DNA from: Saccharina japonica
Lineage: Eukaryota; Sar; Phaeophyceae; Laminariales; Laminariaceae
Length of the DNA: 64,000 nt
Direction: 5' to 3'
NCBI GenBank assembly: GCA_008828725.1
Contig: MEHQ01000451.1
Span: forward strand, 124,001-188,000
Part shown: piece after piece, positions 22,812-34,699 of the stretch
How the letters are laid out: each line of letters opens with the position of its first letter
Position numbering within the stretch: position 1 is the first letter of the stretch
Notes under the pieces: model-generated
Seen by the model: only the letters and a program-made list of their open reading frames with translations
The model's database searches: none
Told to the model about the DNA's origin: nothing
Made by a program: the position numbers and the translations under genes

Positions 22812-23166
22812 TGTGTGTGTTCTTCACATTAAACCTTCTTTCTACCCGTCGACATCCAGCACACCCAGTGTCCGTGCCGATTCTCATCCTAAAAAGGTAC
22901 CAGTTCTGTGGTCACAAACTACGACAGAGATACTACCTCAGTGCAGTAAGCAGAGCAGACAATGCAAGCCATATCGACAGGCAAGACCTACCCTGCTAGC
23001 AATCCAGGTGCATCAAGAGAAAAAAAGAGAAAAGAAAGAAAAAAGCGAAAAGGAAAAATAATAGAAAGTAAAATACTGAAGCAAATCAACAATCAAGCAA
23101 TCAAATAAAAAGCATGACAAAAAAAGAAAGAAAGTGTCGTGCTTCTCCCAGAGGAGATGCGACCTC
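22812..23166 (+). repeat. SINE-like repeat, family 2 (copy d)
   Basis: TGTTCTTCACATTAAACC start, CCCGTCGACATCCAGCACAC and GTGGTCACAAACTACGACAG in the middle, A-rich tract, and AGTGTCGTGCTTCTCCCAGA near the end. Confidence 0.7.
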
Positions 23167-23261
23167 CAATAAAAAAAAAGTGTATATACCCCTAAAAAAA
23201 CGCCAATCCAACACGAAATTTATTATATACCCATAATACGTGCAACATTTTAGTCTAAGAG

Positions 23262-23334
23262 GCCCCTGTGGCCTAATGGATAAGGCGTCGCCCTTCTAAG
23301 GCGAAGATTGCGGGTTCGAATCCCGCCAGGGGTT
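23262..23334 (+). tRNA. tRNA-Arg (anticodon TCT)
   Basis: The sequence folds as a full cloverleaf. The acceptor stem is GCCCCTG with CAGGGGT (first pair G-T). The D arm contains the A box TGGCCTAATGG. The anticodon stem TCGCC/GGCGA encloses the loop CTTCTAA, with TCT as anticodon. The T arm GCGGGTTCGAATCCCGC pairs perfectly and contains the B box. There is no intron. A poly-T run starting a few bases downstream (about 23337 onward) can serve as the Pol III terminator. Anticodon UCU reads AGA (and AGG by wobble). It looks like a functional gene and not a SINE head, since all stems pair. Confidence 0.92.
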
Positions 23335-23341
23335 GATTTTT

Positions 23342-23605
23342 ACTTTTTTTTTTTTTTTTTTTTTTTTTCCATCCCATTTATTATCTTCGCACTTCCGTCT
23401 TTCTCCCTCCCTACTTAATAGTCGTAACTAAGATCCGGGGTCACAAAGTAGGCTCCTCCCCCTCCTCCCCCACTACGGTTCTTGCCTTGCATTTTTATCA
23501 CGAGAAGATTTCAGCACTTTCTTCCCTCGTCAACTCTCGTCGAATTATGCTTACCCACGCTATAATATGCGCTCTCGACAGTCGGTGTCATTTGAGAATA
23601 AAAAC
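23342..23605 (-). mobile_element. tRNA-derived SINE, family 1 (copy d, headless)
   Basis: The minus-strand body runs from about 23605 to the tail seen as poly-T at 23342-23368. The tRNA-like head is missing, as in 5'-truncated retroposed copies. Its A-tail abuts the tRNA-Arg gene, so the poly-T there doubles as a possible terminator. Confidence 0.75.
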
Positions 23606-23619
23606 CTCCCATTTTTTTT

Positions 23620-23945
23620 TTTTTTTGCGTAAAGTGCTTTTTATTTTTTATGCGTGGACAAGGGTGCACAAAAAAAAAAGAAAACGACACCACACACCTA
23701 GGAAGGTCAGAATGAAAAACAAACCGGATCGCTGTGATCACAGGACGAAATGAGCAAAAAACATTTTTTTTTCGTTTTTTGTTCCGTTTTTTTTACTTGG
23801 TTTTAGAGACCCCCCCATATTTTTTTTTCGGTGGGCGGGGGGGGGGGGGGGGTGATAAAAAAAAAACTTGACTTATTGTTTTCTGGGATCACAACAGTCC
23901 GGTTTCTTCCCTCCAATATAGGGGGGGGGGTGTGTGGGTGTCGAT
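23620..23945. other. Homopolymer-rich spacer
   Basis: Runs of T, A and G, including a G run near 23837-23852, and GGACAAGGGTGCAC followed by poly-A at 23655-23678. That last segment recurs inverted at the tail of the next SINE (23949-23972). Confidence 0.6.
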
Positions 23946-23948
23946 AAC

Positions 23949-24304
23949 TTTTTTTTTTGTGCACCCTTGTCCATCCCATTTATTATCTTCGCCCTTCCTT
24001 TCTCTCTCCTCCCTAGTCGTAACTCAGATCCGGGGTCACAAAGTAGGCTCCTCTCCCTCCTCCCCCACTACGGTTCTTGCCTTGCATTTTTATCGCGAGA
24101 AGACTTCAGCCTTTCCTTCCCTCGTCGACTCGCATCGAATTGTGCCTACCCACGCTACTATTAATTGGCGCTCTCAGCAGTTGATTCCGTTTTTTATTTA
24201 TTTTTGCAAATAAACTCAAAAGTCCGACCCACGTGAGATTCGAACTCCAGACATCAACGTTCAGAAGCGTTCGAGGTTACCTCTAGACCATCGGGGCGAC
24301 CGAC
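23949..24304 (-). mobile_element. tRNA-derived SINE, family 1 (copy e, full length)
   Basis: A complete copy of about 355 bp. On the minus strand it starts GTCGGTCGCCCCGATGGTCT (24304 downward), has A box TGGTCTAGAGG and B box GAGTTCGAATCTC, a T-rich linker, then the body with GAAGTCTTCTCGCGATAAAA and CCCCGGATCTGAGTTACGAC, and ends in poly-A (plus-strand poly-T at 23949-23958). It serves as the reference copy for this family. No protein is encoded; such elements depend on a partner LINE. Confidence 0.88.
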
Positions 24305-24689
24305 TTTGATAGCTACACATTGTCGGATGGCAAGCACAATAATAATAATAATATACCTGGTATAATAGTATGGTAATACTACCGAGTGTACGAATACTTA
24401 CTGCGAATAACAGTCTGTTTGTTGACTTGATTTGACAACAACGATACCACCGCACAGAGGTACTCGTACGAGTAATGGGTATGTACGGCAGCAGCACGGC
24501 ATGCAGCAGCAGCCGCACTGCTGTTGTTGTAGCAGCAGCCCCTTTCAGTGTTTATTTTTTGAAGAGCCATATTGCTACGTATACTCTTACTACTACTGCT
24601 GCTGTAGTACTACTGCTCTACTAAAATACTACTACTATAGTACTTATTGTTGCTGTACTGCTGTGCAGTGTTCGTGAGGTTCTCGTAAT

Positions 24690-24850
24690 ATGTTTTCGCT
24701 TGCCGCTAGACAATGTGCAGCACATCATTTGTGACCACAGAAGAACTGCTACAAGCATCTCTCTAGGATGAAGAATGGGCACGGGCACTGGGCGCGTGCT
24801 GGATGTCGACGGGTAGAAAGGACGGTTTAATGTGAAGAACACACACACAT
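24690..24850 (-). repeat. SINE-like repeat, family 2 (copy e)
   Basis: The reverse complement reads GTGTTCTTCACATTAAACCG, then CCCGTCGACATCCAGCACGC, then GTGGTCACAAATG, matching copies at 22812 and 22474. Confidence 0.65.
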
Positions 24851-26010
24851 CATCTGTGCATCTGCAGTACCTGGTTGTACGTACATACATACATACTTGT
24901 TTCAGGCCGATGTGAAGTACTGTTGTGGGCTGCTGTATATGCCTTCTGTTGCCCTCACCTCTCTCCCACTCGTTTCCGGCTTCCCTCGCTTGAAACTCCG
25001 TTGCCTCCTTACCCACCGTTTACGTTTTCCCTCAATAGGAGGAGCGGACGTTTTCAAGTATTGGCTGCTGCTGCTGCTGCTGCCGCCGCCGCTGTGGTGA
25101 GATTAGAAAAAAAAGTTCCAAGTTAAAGTTACAAAATTCTGGGAATTTCCTGAGAAAAAGAAACACCCTGCTCCCGCTTGGCAACCTGACCCCACGTCTA
25201 CCTGATCCCCACCCCGACCTGAGCTCTTGAAACTGTCTCTGGTTGGTGTAGATTGCTGCTGCGCGCTAAGCGATTGGTGGGCCATCAAATCAATAGTATT
25301 CTACCTGGTAGCCCAAAGATAATTAATTCGGCGCCACAGCCGTCGAGAACAAAAAATAGCGCGAGGTGTTCTGAACGTCCATAAAACCACCTTGTACGAG
25401 TATAACAACGAACAGCAGTTTAGTGCCCTGAATACTAGATCGGCAACCATTACATGCCAAGCAGCAACATCGGCGAACATTACATGCCACGCAGCAACAC
25501 GCTATGATATATTTTATATATGCATACAGCATACATATAAAATCTACTGTATGTAGAGATATACATACGTCGTCCTACTGCTGCTGTAGTACCAGGTATT
25601 GTAGAAGTTGTTGTCCGTTATTCCTAAACCCCCCGCCACCACCCCGCCAGCCACCCGCTGATTAAAATTTTGAATCGATACCGAGTAGTTCTGCTTCACA
25701 GGAATATTCCCAGAAATTTGCCCTGCCATTACAACAGCAGTCATATTATACCAGGATGTACCAAGGTATACGATACGAGATACGAGTGGTACGTGGAGTG
25801 TACTAGTATACGTATGCAATTCATACCGGTACAATGTAATACGCGTGCTCGTTCCAATACCTGTTACCGTATGTATCATAGCAAATATATACGAGTACGT
25901 ATTGTACGTATAAACGATATTTACGATTAATATTGTTACATACAGTACGTATAATATTTTGTATTATTAATAACTGTAAACTATTTAATAATACGATGAT
26001 ATATATGGTA
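24850..26010. other. No gene recognised
   Basis: Contains a CTGCTGCTG/CCGCCG run at 25066-25095, a two-unit repeat GCAACATTACATGCCA-type at 25441-25500 and several TACCAGGTA motifs. Confidence 0.5.
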
Positions 26011-26017
26011 ATATAAC

Positions 26018-26365
26018 AGTGGCTGTACGACCACCTTATAGATATAGGCGAAATATAAATGGTTGACGATAAATTTCGTCAAACATAACATTGTCCTGCT
26101 GACCTTAATGAGAAATAAACCCAAAACACGCGCGAACGGCTTATTATAAAACTGAGTAGTAACTACTATTAATAGGGTGCCAAATACATCACGAATCCCA
26201 TACGAACACTATAAATTACACGTAGAACACACATTATACGCAGCTTTCAAAGTTGAGTATCAACTAACAGCTGACGACGTACTTATATTATTATTAGTTG
26301 ATTATTATATGAATTAAAAGATTATATGAATTAAAAGGCAACAGCTGTGAGATCGAGGATTTCGG
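26018..26365 (+). repeat. Dispersed repeat, left part, interrupted by satellite element
   Basis: Starts GTGGCTGTACGACCACCTTA and ends CAGCTGTGAGATCGAGGATTTCG. Both ends have counterparts at 28968-29160. In other copies the final motif continues as TCGAAACTCAT; here it is cut by the satellite-element edge, which dates the satellite insertion after this repeat. Confidence 0.55.
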
Positions 26366-26520
26366 TACGGCTGCGGCTCCGCCCGTAGCGCTAGCTCTGC
26401 GTTGCCCATACAAGCAGTATGTAGGTTCCTACGGTATGTATGTACGTACTGCTGTAGTACTCGCATTAATAGTGTGCTGTGATGTACGACTCTGACCCGA
26501 AAAATTAGGGCCACCATGCG
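26365..26520 (+). repeat. Shared edge of the satellite element, copy 2
   Basis: Matches the reverse complement of 18190-18293, with an extra segment of about 40 bp (around 26405-26450) not present there. Confidence 0.75.
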
Positions 26521-28600
26521 GGGCGGTATCGACCGGGGGATGTCCGTTTTGGTTGGAAGTATACATGCGTCGAAGGGTGTATGATTCGGAGATGGGGCCT
26601 TACCATCCCCGGGTGCGGTGGGACATCGACCATGAGCCCCACAGCCAAAACGTAAATCAGCCCGTGGGGCCGGGGTTTCCACCTTGCAGGGCGGTCTCAA
26701 CCCGAGGGGTGTCTGTTTTCGGTCCCAGGTTGTTGGAGTTGTAGATGTATGGAAGGGTTTATGATCCGGGGGTGGGACGTTACCATCTCCGGGTGCGGCG
26801 AAACCTCGCAGTTGCCGCGAGAGGTAAATCTCGCCGCGCGCTGGCTCCATGAGATTCAGCCAATCCTAAATCAGCCAGTGGTATTGGGGTTTCCACACCT
26901 TGCGGGGCGGTATCGACCCCGGGGATGTCCGTTTTCATCCGCGGGCTGTTGGGCTTGTAGATGTATGGAAGGGTTTACGATACGGGGAAGGGATGTTATC
27001 ATCCCCGGGCGCGGCGGGAGAGATACCACACCTTGCGGGGCGGTATCGACCCCGGGGATGTCCGTTTTCATCCGCGGGCTGTTGGGCTTGTAGATGTATG
27101 GAAGGGTTTACGATACGGGGAAGGGATGTTATCATCCCCGGGCGCGGCGGGATCTCGCCGTTGCCCCGAGGGGCGACTCTCGCCGCGCGCCGACTCCATG
27201 GGAGCCAGCCTAGCGTACATCAGACTGTGGGGTTGGGGTTTCCACATCTTGCGGGGCGGTATCGACCCGGGGGATACCCTTTTTATCAGCGGGTTGGTGG
27301 AGTTGTAAATATATGGGAGTATTATATGATCCGGAGATGGGACGTTATCATCCCCGGGTGCGGCGGGACCTCGCCGTTGCCCCGAGGGGCGACTCTCGTC
27401 GCGCGTCGACTTCATGAGATCCATCCAACCGTAAATCAGCCCGTGGGGTTGGGGTTTCCACACCTTGTGGGACGGTATCGACTTGGAGGATGTCCGTTTT
27501 TGTTCCCAGGTTGTTGGATTAGTAGACTTATGGAAGGATGTCTGATCCGGGGATGTGATCTTATCGTCCCCGGGTGCGGCGGGATTTGCCGTTGCCAGGC
27601 AACTGTAAATCAACCAGTGGGGTTGGGGTTTCCACGCCTTCGGGGGCAATATCGATCCGGGGGGGTTTCCGTCTTCGTCCCCGGGCTGTTGTATTTGTAG
27701 ATGTATGAAAGGATTTATGATCCGGGGGCGGGACGTTATCAACCCCGGGTGCGGCGGGATCTCGCCGTTGCCCTGAGGGGCAACTCTCACCGTGCGCTGG
27801 CTCCAGTAGCCCCAGCCAAATCATCAGCAAGTGGGGTTGGGGCTTCCACACCTTGCGGGGCGGTATCGATCCGGTGGATGTCCGTTTTCGTCCCCGGGCT
27901 GTTGGAGTTGTAGATGTATTAAAGTATTTATGATCCGGGGATAGGACGTTGCCATCCCCGGGTGCGGCGGGACCTCGCCCTTGCCCGGAAGGGCAACTCT
28001 CGCTGCGCGCTGCCTCTATGAACCCCAGCGCCCCAATATCAGCAATCAACCAGTGGTGTTGGCGCTTCCACACCTTGCGGGGCGGTATCGACCCGGGGGA
28101 TATCCGTTTTTTTCAGCGGCTTGTTGGTGTTGCAGATGTATGGAAGGATATCTGATCCGGGGATGGGACGTTAACATCCTCGGATGCGGTGGGACTTCAA
28201 TGTTGCCCCGAGGGGCAACTCTCGTCGCGCCCTGGCTCTAAGAGGGCCAGGCATCTGTAAATCAGCCCGTGGGGTTGGGGCTTCCACATCTTGTGGGGCG
28301 GTATCGACCCGGGGGGGGTGTCTGCTTTAGTCCCCCGGTCGTTGGAGTTGTAGATATATGGAAGAATGTATAATTCGGGGATGGGACCTTATCGTCTCCG
28401 GGTCCCGCTGGCTGCCTGAGCCTCAGCGAACCAGGGATTAACTGATGGGGGTGGGGTTCCCATACCGTGCGGGGCGGTGTCGACCCGAGAAATTCCCGTT
28501 TTTGTCCCCGGTTGGTCGGGGTTGTAGATATATGTGGAGGAGTTTCTGGTCCGGGAATGGGGCCCTATCCCCCCCGGGTGTGGCGGAACCAGGTGGCTCT
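26519..28600 (+). repeat. 215-bp satellite, array 2 (plus orientation)
   Basis: About eleven units. The landmark GCGGGGCGGTATCGACC occurs in intact or variant form near 26519, 26688, 26899, 27034, 27250, 27467, 27644, 27856, 28075, 28290 and 28477. Most spacings are 211-219 bp; the 135-bp spacing at 26899-27034 reflects a local partial duplication. Long open frames run through it on both strands (266 codons at 26900-27700 plus; 240 codons at 27068-27790 minus) because stops are rare in this GC-rich unit. I do not call them genes. Confidence 0.93.
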
Positions 28601-28609
28601 TTTCAACAC

Positions 28610-29400
28610 CGATCTTTTAGAAAGAGCCAGCGGCCACTGGCATGGATTTGAGCATCCAATCAGCTGCCAGAATAGAAAACAAATGTAAGCCAGCAGCTAG
28701 GCTGGCTAGATGGCTGTCAGAACTGCGTCGGGATTGTGCCACGGCCACGGCTCGGCGCGGCATGGGACCCGGGATCCGGTTATCTGCTGGTTGTGGCACC
28801 CAGCCTGCCTACTCATGGGGCAAGGTTGGGCTGAACCGCTCTAGATAGTGCAACCCAATTACAGACAGACAAATAGACATAATAGCAGCATTCCATCATA
28901 TAGATAATATTATTTAACGTATAATATTTGCAGTAGTGATGACAACAGTAATCTACTATATTTATTGTAGCAAAAGTGGTTGTACGACCACGTTATTGAT
29001 AGGCGAAACTACCGTAAATAGTTGACAATAAATTCCATCATGTATATACCATATATATACCAGGTATATATTTATAAAAATTTGAAAAACGATAGCTAGC
29101 TGGGAGATCGAGGATTTCGCCGAAACTCATAGTTGCAAGCTGAGTGTGACACTTCGATACATATATATACGAGATACGAGTACGCATACACGTAGAGAAA
29201 AACGACAGAAAAACGACAGCTGTCAGATACGCATACACGTAGAGAAAAACGACAGAAAAACGACAGCTGTGAGATCGAAGATTTCGTCGAAAGTCATTTT
29301 TGTAAGGGTTATCGTGTGTCTTTTTTGTTGCATGTATTGTGTGCCTCGGGCAGAGGCGGTAAAATCGCACGTACAGCAGTGTGTACCGTATCTGACGTGA
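28610..29400. other. Unannotated flank with dispersed repeats
   Basis: Holds the partner of the 26018 repeat (28968-29160) and a further CAGCTGTGAG copy, with the 46-bp unit ending CGACAGAAAAACGACAGCTG present twice near 29170-29270. No gene. Confidence 0.5.
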
Positions 29401-29401
29401 G

Positions 29402-29458
29402 AAACCACCCCGGGGATAGCAAAATCGCGTTTGCCTTTTTTTAATACCCGGGGTGGTT
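29402..29458. repeat. Inverted repeat AACCACCCCGGG
   Basis: AACCACCCCGGG and CCCGGGGTGGTT flank about 32 bp, forming a strong hairpin. It could be a terminator-like structure or a small foldback repeat. Confidence 0.65.
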
Positions 29459-29639
29459 CTCGGTGGTGGGGTGGTATCGAACGTACCCCGGTGACAACGG
29501 ACATGTTTCTTCAGCTATTATTACAACATTTACCACCGGGGCGTGATGACGGCGGGGGGGGATAGGAGTACAATACTCGTAGGTTATATTGGGCGCACGT
29601 GGAACACGCAACCCGGCCGCAGGGGTGTGATAACCAGGC

Positions 29640-30475
29640 GGGTGATACCGCAAGCCACGACAATTGGCACGTTTAGACGCTTTTGGCAGCCATCAGGGAG
29701 GTGATAGCAAGGTGGGGGTGATACCGCAGGCCGCGTTGATTGGCCCCTTTTGGTGCGCCCAGTCGGTTACCAAAGGGGGTGATAACAAGAGGGAGATGTC
29801 ATCGCGTAGAAAAACCCGTATCACTTGCAGACACTGTGGCTGGCGCAGGACTGGCAGCTGTGGCTGGCGTGGCACAATTTGCCGTGGCTGACTCGTCTAG
29901 CGCTGCTGCCGAAGCTTGAGGCACAGGGGCAGCAGAAATTGGTTTGTGGACGGACAAAGAACGAAGCGATCGTGATCCCGCCCGTGGCAACCAGTAGAGA
30001 CGCGCCAGCAGACTGTCTCGGGACAACTAGCTTCTCCGGGGCCACAGCCGCGTTTTCCTCACGGTGATAAGCCGCCCGTGCGAAAGGGCTTTGCGTCTGT
30101 TCGATCTTGTCCTCGTTCTCCATGATGTGCGCTTCCGAAATATATTGGTACTACAGCATTTTGTGTGAGACTCCCCGGCGTTGATATTTGTCTGTTGTTT
30201 GGAAGGCGTATCGGCCCAGGGGGGTGACACCTAACGTACCCCGGTGATAAACTTGGCTTTTCTTTTTCTTTTTCTTTTATGTCGTCGGGGATGGTTTCCT
30301 GTAGTGTAAAGGTATCTAAGAGAAGGGTGGCACCTTACGACAGATACGGTGTAACACGGTGATAACGTTAGAGAGCAACACCCGGTGATAACGTTTTGAT
30401 CTCCAAAACTAGTATCACCTGATGTGCTGTTGCGGGGGGGGGGGGTGTGCTATCTAACGCATCTCCGGTGATACG
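29640..30475 (+). repeat. GGTGATA-rich region
   Basis: The heptamer GGTGATA occurs at about 29641, 29700, 29717, 29778, 30063, 30243, 30359, 30384 and 30467, always on the plus strand and often after a C/G-rich trimer. No convincing gene overlaps it. Confidence 0.6.
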
Positions 30476-30689
30476 CAACATGCACGGAATCCCCGCAGCT
30501 AGGGAATGTGGTAACGGGGAGGATGCTACAACGAAGGGGGGTGGTAACGGCAGTAATGATCGCCAGGGAGCGTTAATAGACCTCGGCCAGACTGCAGGTA
30601 GCGTGGTAATAAGAGGGTGTGATAGTAAGGAGATCGACAACAAAGGGGGGGATGCCGGCAGCAAGGGGTGTACTGACATGTGAGAGGTT

Positions 30690-31130
30690 TTGGTCTGAAA
30701 CCAGCTTGCTTTTCCATTCCCACTCAATACTGTGTAGTAGTATCAAGCCGGGACTCCCAAGTATCCCTTGCCAGGCTCACCTATTGAGCAGGAACTCGTT
30801 GTTGTTCACTCGTGTTGATTGCTTAGAGAAAGAAGAAGGGAAGCTTTATTCCTGTAGAGCACGATCGAAGAATGTAGCAAGAGTCTTGTCTTTGCTTGGT
30901 TTCTCATATAAGACACGCCTCCCAAGTACTACAAATACGATCCCAATACCTGTACCCCCGGTAATAAGTAATTGCTGGCATTTGCACTTTATTAAAAGCA
31001 GTACCATAACACTAGCCCCCCTCTGATACGCCGTTCATGCAAAACTTTGTGACATTCATGTAAACCCCGATCACACGAACTAGAACATGAGTCGAAGATG
31101 CTGCTCCTCAAAACCCACTCCCAAACCTCT
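30690..31130 (-). repeat. Probable chromovirus LTR, copy 1
   Basis: Its reverse complement matches parts of 44390-44700 in copy 2 (CCTGGCAAGGGATAC and TACTTGGGAGGC/GCTTGGGAGGC blocks). The same sequence in this orientation resembles 5105-5430 and its duplicate. Terminal TG/CA ends were not resolved. Confidence 0.5.
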
Positions 31131-32199
31131 GAACGGCAAGACTGCGGAGCCGACAACAAACGCCAAGAAAAAAAAAGAGAGGGGGCCTACCCGGAAGAGA
31201 CAAGAAATACTACGCCAACGAAAGTTATCGTCATGTATACCACCGGTAAGGGGTGGGGCGAGAATGCGTCGACGGAAACGCGAAAGGTTGGAACTATAAA
31301 TGTATGCAGTCCTGTGCCACAGCATGGTGAGTAGTCAACTTGCCTAGATCGCCCCCGGATCCGGAGCCGGAGGGGGTCGGCAAGACGAAGAAGGAAATAT
31401 CGCACAATACGCCAAAACCAAAACCCGACCCAAAAAGCCATAAGACGTGTCCGGTGCCACACATAAATGGCCCGACTACCCAGACTAGTCCCGGCAGTGA
31501 GTGGGGAGGGCAGGAGGGACGACGTACTCGAGAATTATTATAAACCCGGCCCAAGCGAAAAACAAACAGAAAACGCCGAAGGAGTATCGAGGAGAAAAGA
31601 CCCCGACCCCAAAGCTCGGAAAACGTCTGAGGAGAACAATTTCACACAAAAAACATCTGAAAACGGGAAAACAATCGAGTGCAGCGGCGATGCGAAAATC
31701 AGCGATCCACGCTTGCGCCTCGGGATGAAGCTACGTCACTATAGACCCCACGTGCAAACGCCCTAGCCAATGAATACAGCTCCCGTTCGTATAGCACGCC
31801 GGAGAAAGAGGAAACTTGATCGGCACCAGGTCATCCAAAATTCGAACCTACTATACCCCATCCGTCGTTGTACTTGCGCTGAGTTTCTTAAGTCGCCATA
31901 CACCGCCCTTGAACCAAACACGAGCCGCGTTTGGAAGTACGGTGGCGCTGTATCGGAAAAAACAATCGGTTTGAGGTACGCAGCCGCAGCCGGGTGCCAC
32001 GAAACGCTCACCGTTACTCCGAGAAAGCTCCGGTTGTGCTGCGCCAATTCGTATGCGGTGGTACAGGCTGTTGGTTTGGCGGTGCGGGCGCGGGGAATGT
32101 CGGCCCAGTAGCGCAACGTTCGTGGCGAGAGAGCTGAAGAGCCATTAATCGTTTCCAGAACAGTTGAGAGGGTCCTGGTAGTGAGTCTCGTACATCACG

Positions 32200-33862
32200 G
32201 CGATGACCCCCCCTCGACCACGAACCGATTGGTTTCTGGTGATCTTCTCAACCTCGAGTCGTTCAAGAATAGTCGAAACGACGCCTTGGATGGCGTGGTA
32301 TGGGGGGGGATTTCATGGAGAAGTTGTTGAGCACATATTGCGTCATCCCCGCTGGAAAATACTTCGGCATGTCGCCACTGCCGTAGGGGTTGGCGTAGGG
32401 TATGTAGCGTTGTGCCGACAAGCGCCGGCAAGCATCGGCGCCAGGAATGTCGGAAGGCAGGTCCAAATACAAGAACTTAGCACCGAGAGGGGACCCGTCC
32501 GGGGTGTCCGTGAAGGAGCGGGGGTCAACTGCGAAGACTTTGAAGGGGATCTTCCAGTTGAGCAAGAGTTCGACCAGGAGGACTTTGGGGTCCGTGTTAG
32601 TCTCCGCGCCTTGACGGATGGTGGTAGACGTATTGTACACCCTCGCCGAGATGCCAACGATGGATTTGGGGGCGAGACGCAGTGCGTCAGAGAGGGCGAA
32701 TTTACGGCGGTTTACGCGAGCAACGGTGAAGACGTGATGTTCGCGGACGATATCGTACGCTCGCTGCTGGCGGTCCGTCGCTAAGTCGCAGTACGCAACG
32801 GGGTCGCGGTTCAAACTCTGGCCGCCGGCGACCCCAGCGCGCTCGAAAGTCGTGAGAGAGAGGCGTGGGAGACGACCCATGTGGACATCGTTCGGAGCCA
32901 AACCCGTGGCGGCGCTAACCGAATTGTTGTACGTAAGTTCGACGTGAGGGGGTTGTTCATCCAGGTTGGTCTGGAGCTCGTTGACGACCATCGCCAGCAT
33001 CTGGTCCATCGCGTGATTTACACGTGCCACTTCGCCGTTGCCGTGTGGGTGGTAGGAGCTGGTGGAAATGTGTGAAAGCTTTGAGCAAACTGGAGCCCGT
33101 AGGACGAGACTATGTTTCGCGGGGATCCCCAGAGGGGAGTATACCGGTTGGTGAGAACGTTAGCCGTGCCCTCAGGGGTGAACTCGGCTGCTGTGACTGC
33201 GAACGCATCAGCTCGTCGGCTGAAACGATCAGTTAAGATCAATATGTAGTTGTTACCTCGCGTCGTGACAGTAAGAGGCCGGAGTAATCGACGCTGACGG
33301 CCATGCCGGACCCTTCTGGCAAGGGCATCGAGATGATGCGCCACTCGACTGTCAGCCGTGAGGTGTTTCATGCTTGGCACTTCGAATGGTTGCATAGCCG
33401 CCATCACGTGAAGATGATCCTACCGCTTCACCAGTACAAACGTTCGAGTATGCGCAGGGTGCGCGCTGTTCCCAGGTGGCAAGAAGCCGTATAATGGTGA
33501 GCCTGCATGACCCAAGGGCGCATGAGCAGCGGCACATAAACGCGAAGAGGCTCGTCGTTCAATAAACAAGCGGTACGCCCCACGAGGCGATGCGAGTCAG
33601 GCGCTAGTGGTGGAAATGGCTGTCGGGCGACCAGAACGGTGCCGTCGTCGGTGACGTGTAGGCGTCCTTGGCCAGCTCCTTGGCCAGCAAGCTTCTGAAC
33701 CTCCGAGAAGGAAGGGCACTGGTGTGAAGAAAAACACAACAAAACATTGGCTGGCAAGGCATCCGGCCAATATCTATATGTAGCGTGTAGCGGCGTTGCA
33801 CAGGGGCTCGGCCTGTTGCTACTGCGCCCAGTCGGCGTGCGAATAGCACGCTGCGTAATCAT
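32200..33862 (-). pseudogene. Integrase (chromovirus copy 1), broken
   Basis: On the minus strand, 33428-33862 carries the HHCC-type zinc-binding module (HHYTASCHLGTARTLRILE). After a frame break, 33018-33407 carries the catalytic core with LTDRFSRRADAF. The segment VSVDYSG, which would hold the first catalytic Asp, is in another frame. The conserved SD.G motif reads SSYG, so the second catalytic Asp is lost. Then 32263-33030 gives the core C-terminus, the variable domain and, near 32260, LEVEKI, typical for the start of a chromodomain. Integrase inserts the retrotransposon cDNA; the chromodomain targets chromatin. Lost residues and frameshifts make this copy non-functional. Confidence 0.85.
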
Positions 33863-34699
33863 GGAATTGTAATTCGGCAGCTGCGCTTACGGTACCCAAG
33901 TCGGTCGTTGGGACGGACGGTACGCCTGTCGGCAACGGAAATGTAAAAACGAGCAGTCCCCGCAGGGTCAGCGCGATCGCCATCGGTCGGATGGGGTGGG
34001 TACCATCGGGACAGGAAAGGCGGCAGGAACAACGCTATCACGATGACCAAAGGTAGTGACGGCCGAGGAACTCGCGGCGGGATGATAGCACAGGGATGGT
34101 CGAGGGACTCCGCCGGGCATAACCAAGAGCAGGCGGTGCAGTGGCAGTGGAAGCGACTTTTCGTCGGTGTGTCCGGGCGGAGGTGCGGCCCGAGGACGAC
34201 TAAACAGTCAGAGGTACCGGGTTTCCAGGCAGCATAAGGGCGGGTGCTGCCAGATCACTGAGCGCGACGGAGCATGCTCCTTGTGAAGTGCTCGTCGGGA
34301 TAGGGGCATGCTCGGCGACAGCTGTTGCTGCAGCGTAAACGTCCGCAGAGCTCTTGCCACGCTCTGAGGGTACGGCTAAAGCCGAATCGAAAGCAGGGTT
34401 GGCGGTAGGCGAAATTGGCCGGCGGCCAGTACGGCGATTGACGGTGGTGCCAGACGCAGCTACACGAACGACGAACCTCTCTGAAGACACAGAAAGGTCG
34501 TCGATCCTCATACGTGGTCCATGTACGCGAAAATCGCGAAAATCCGAGTACCTGAAAGGTAGCCCACCCAACACAGTACTCGTACTGGGGCGGGGCCCCA
34601 GTCTACCCAAGCCGACACTGGGGGTCGGAAAAAGAACGCGTGTGAAGCCCGCAGGCTCGAACGAAGAAGATACGACGCCATCGGCGGAGCGGCGGGCTC

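Noticed and set aside
31080-31340. Arg/Lys-rich ORFs in the chromovirus 3' region
   Set aside because: They overlap each other and fall in the non-coding 3' region of copy 1.
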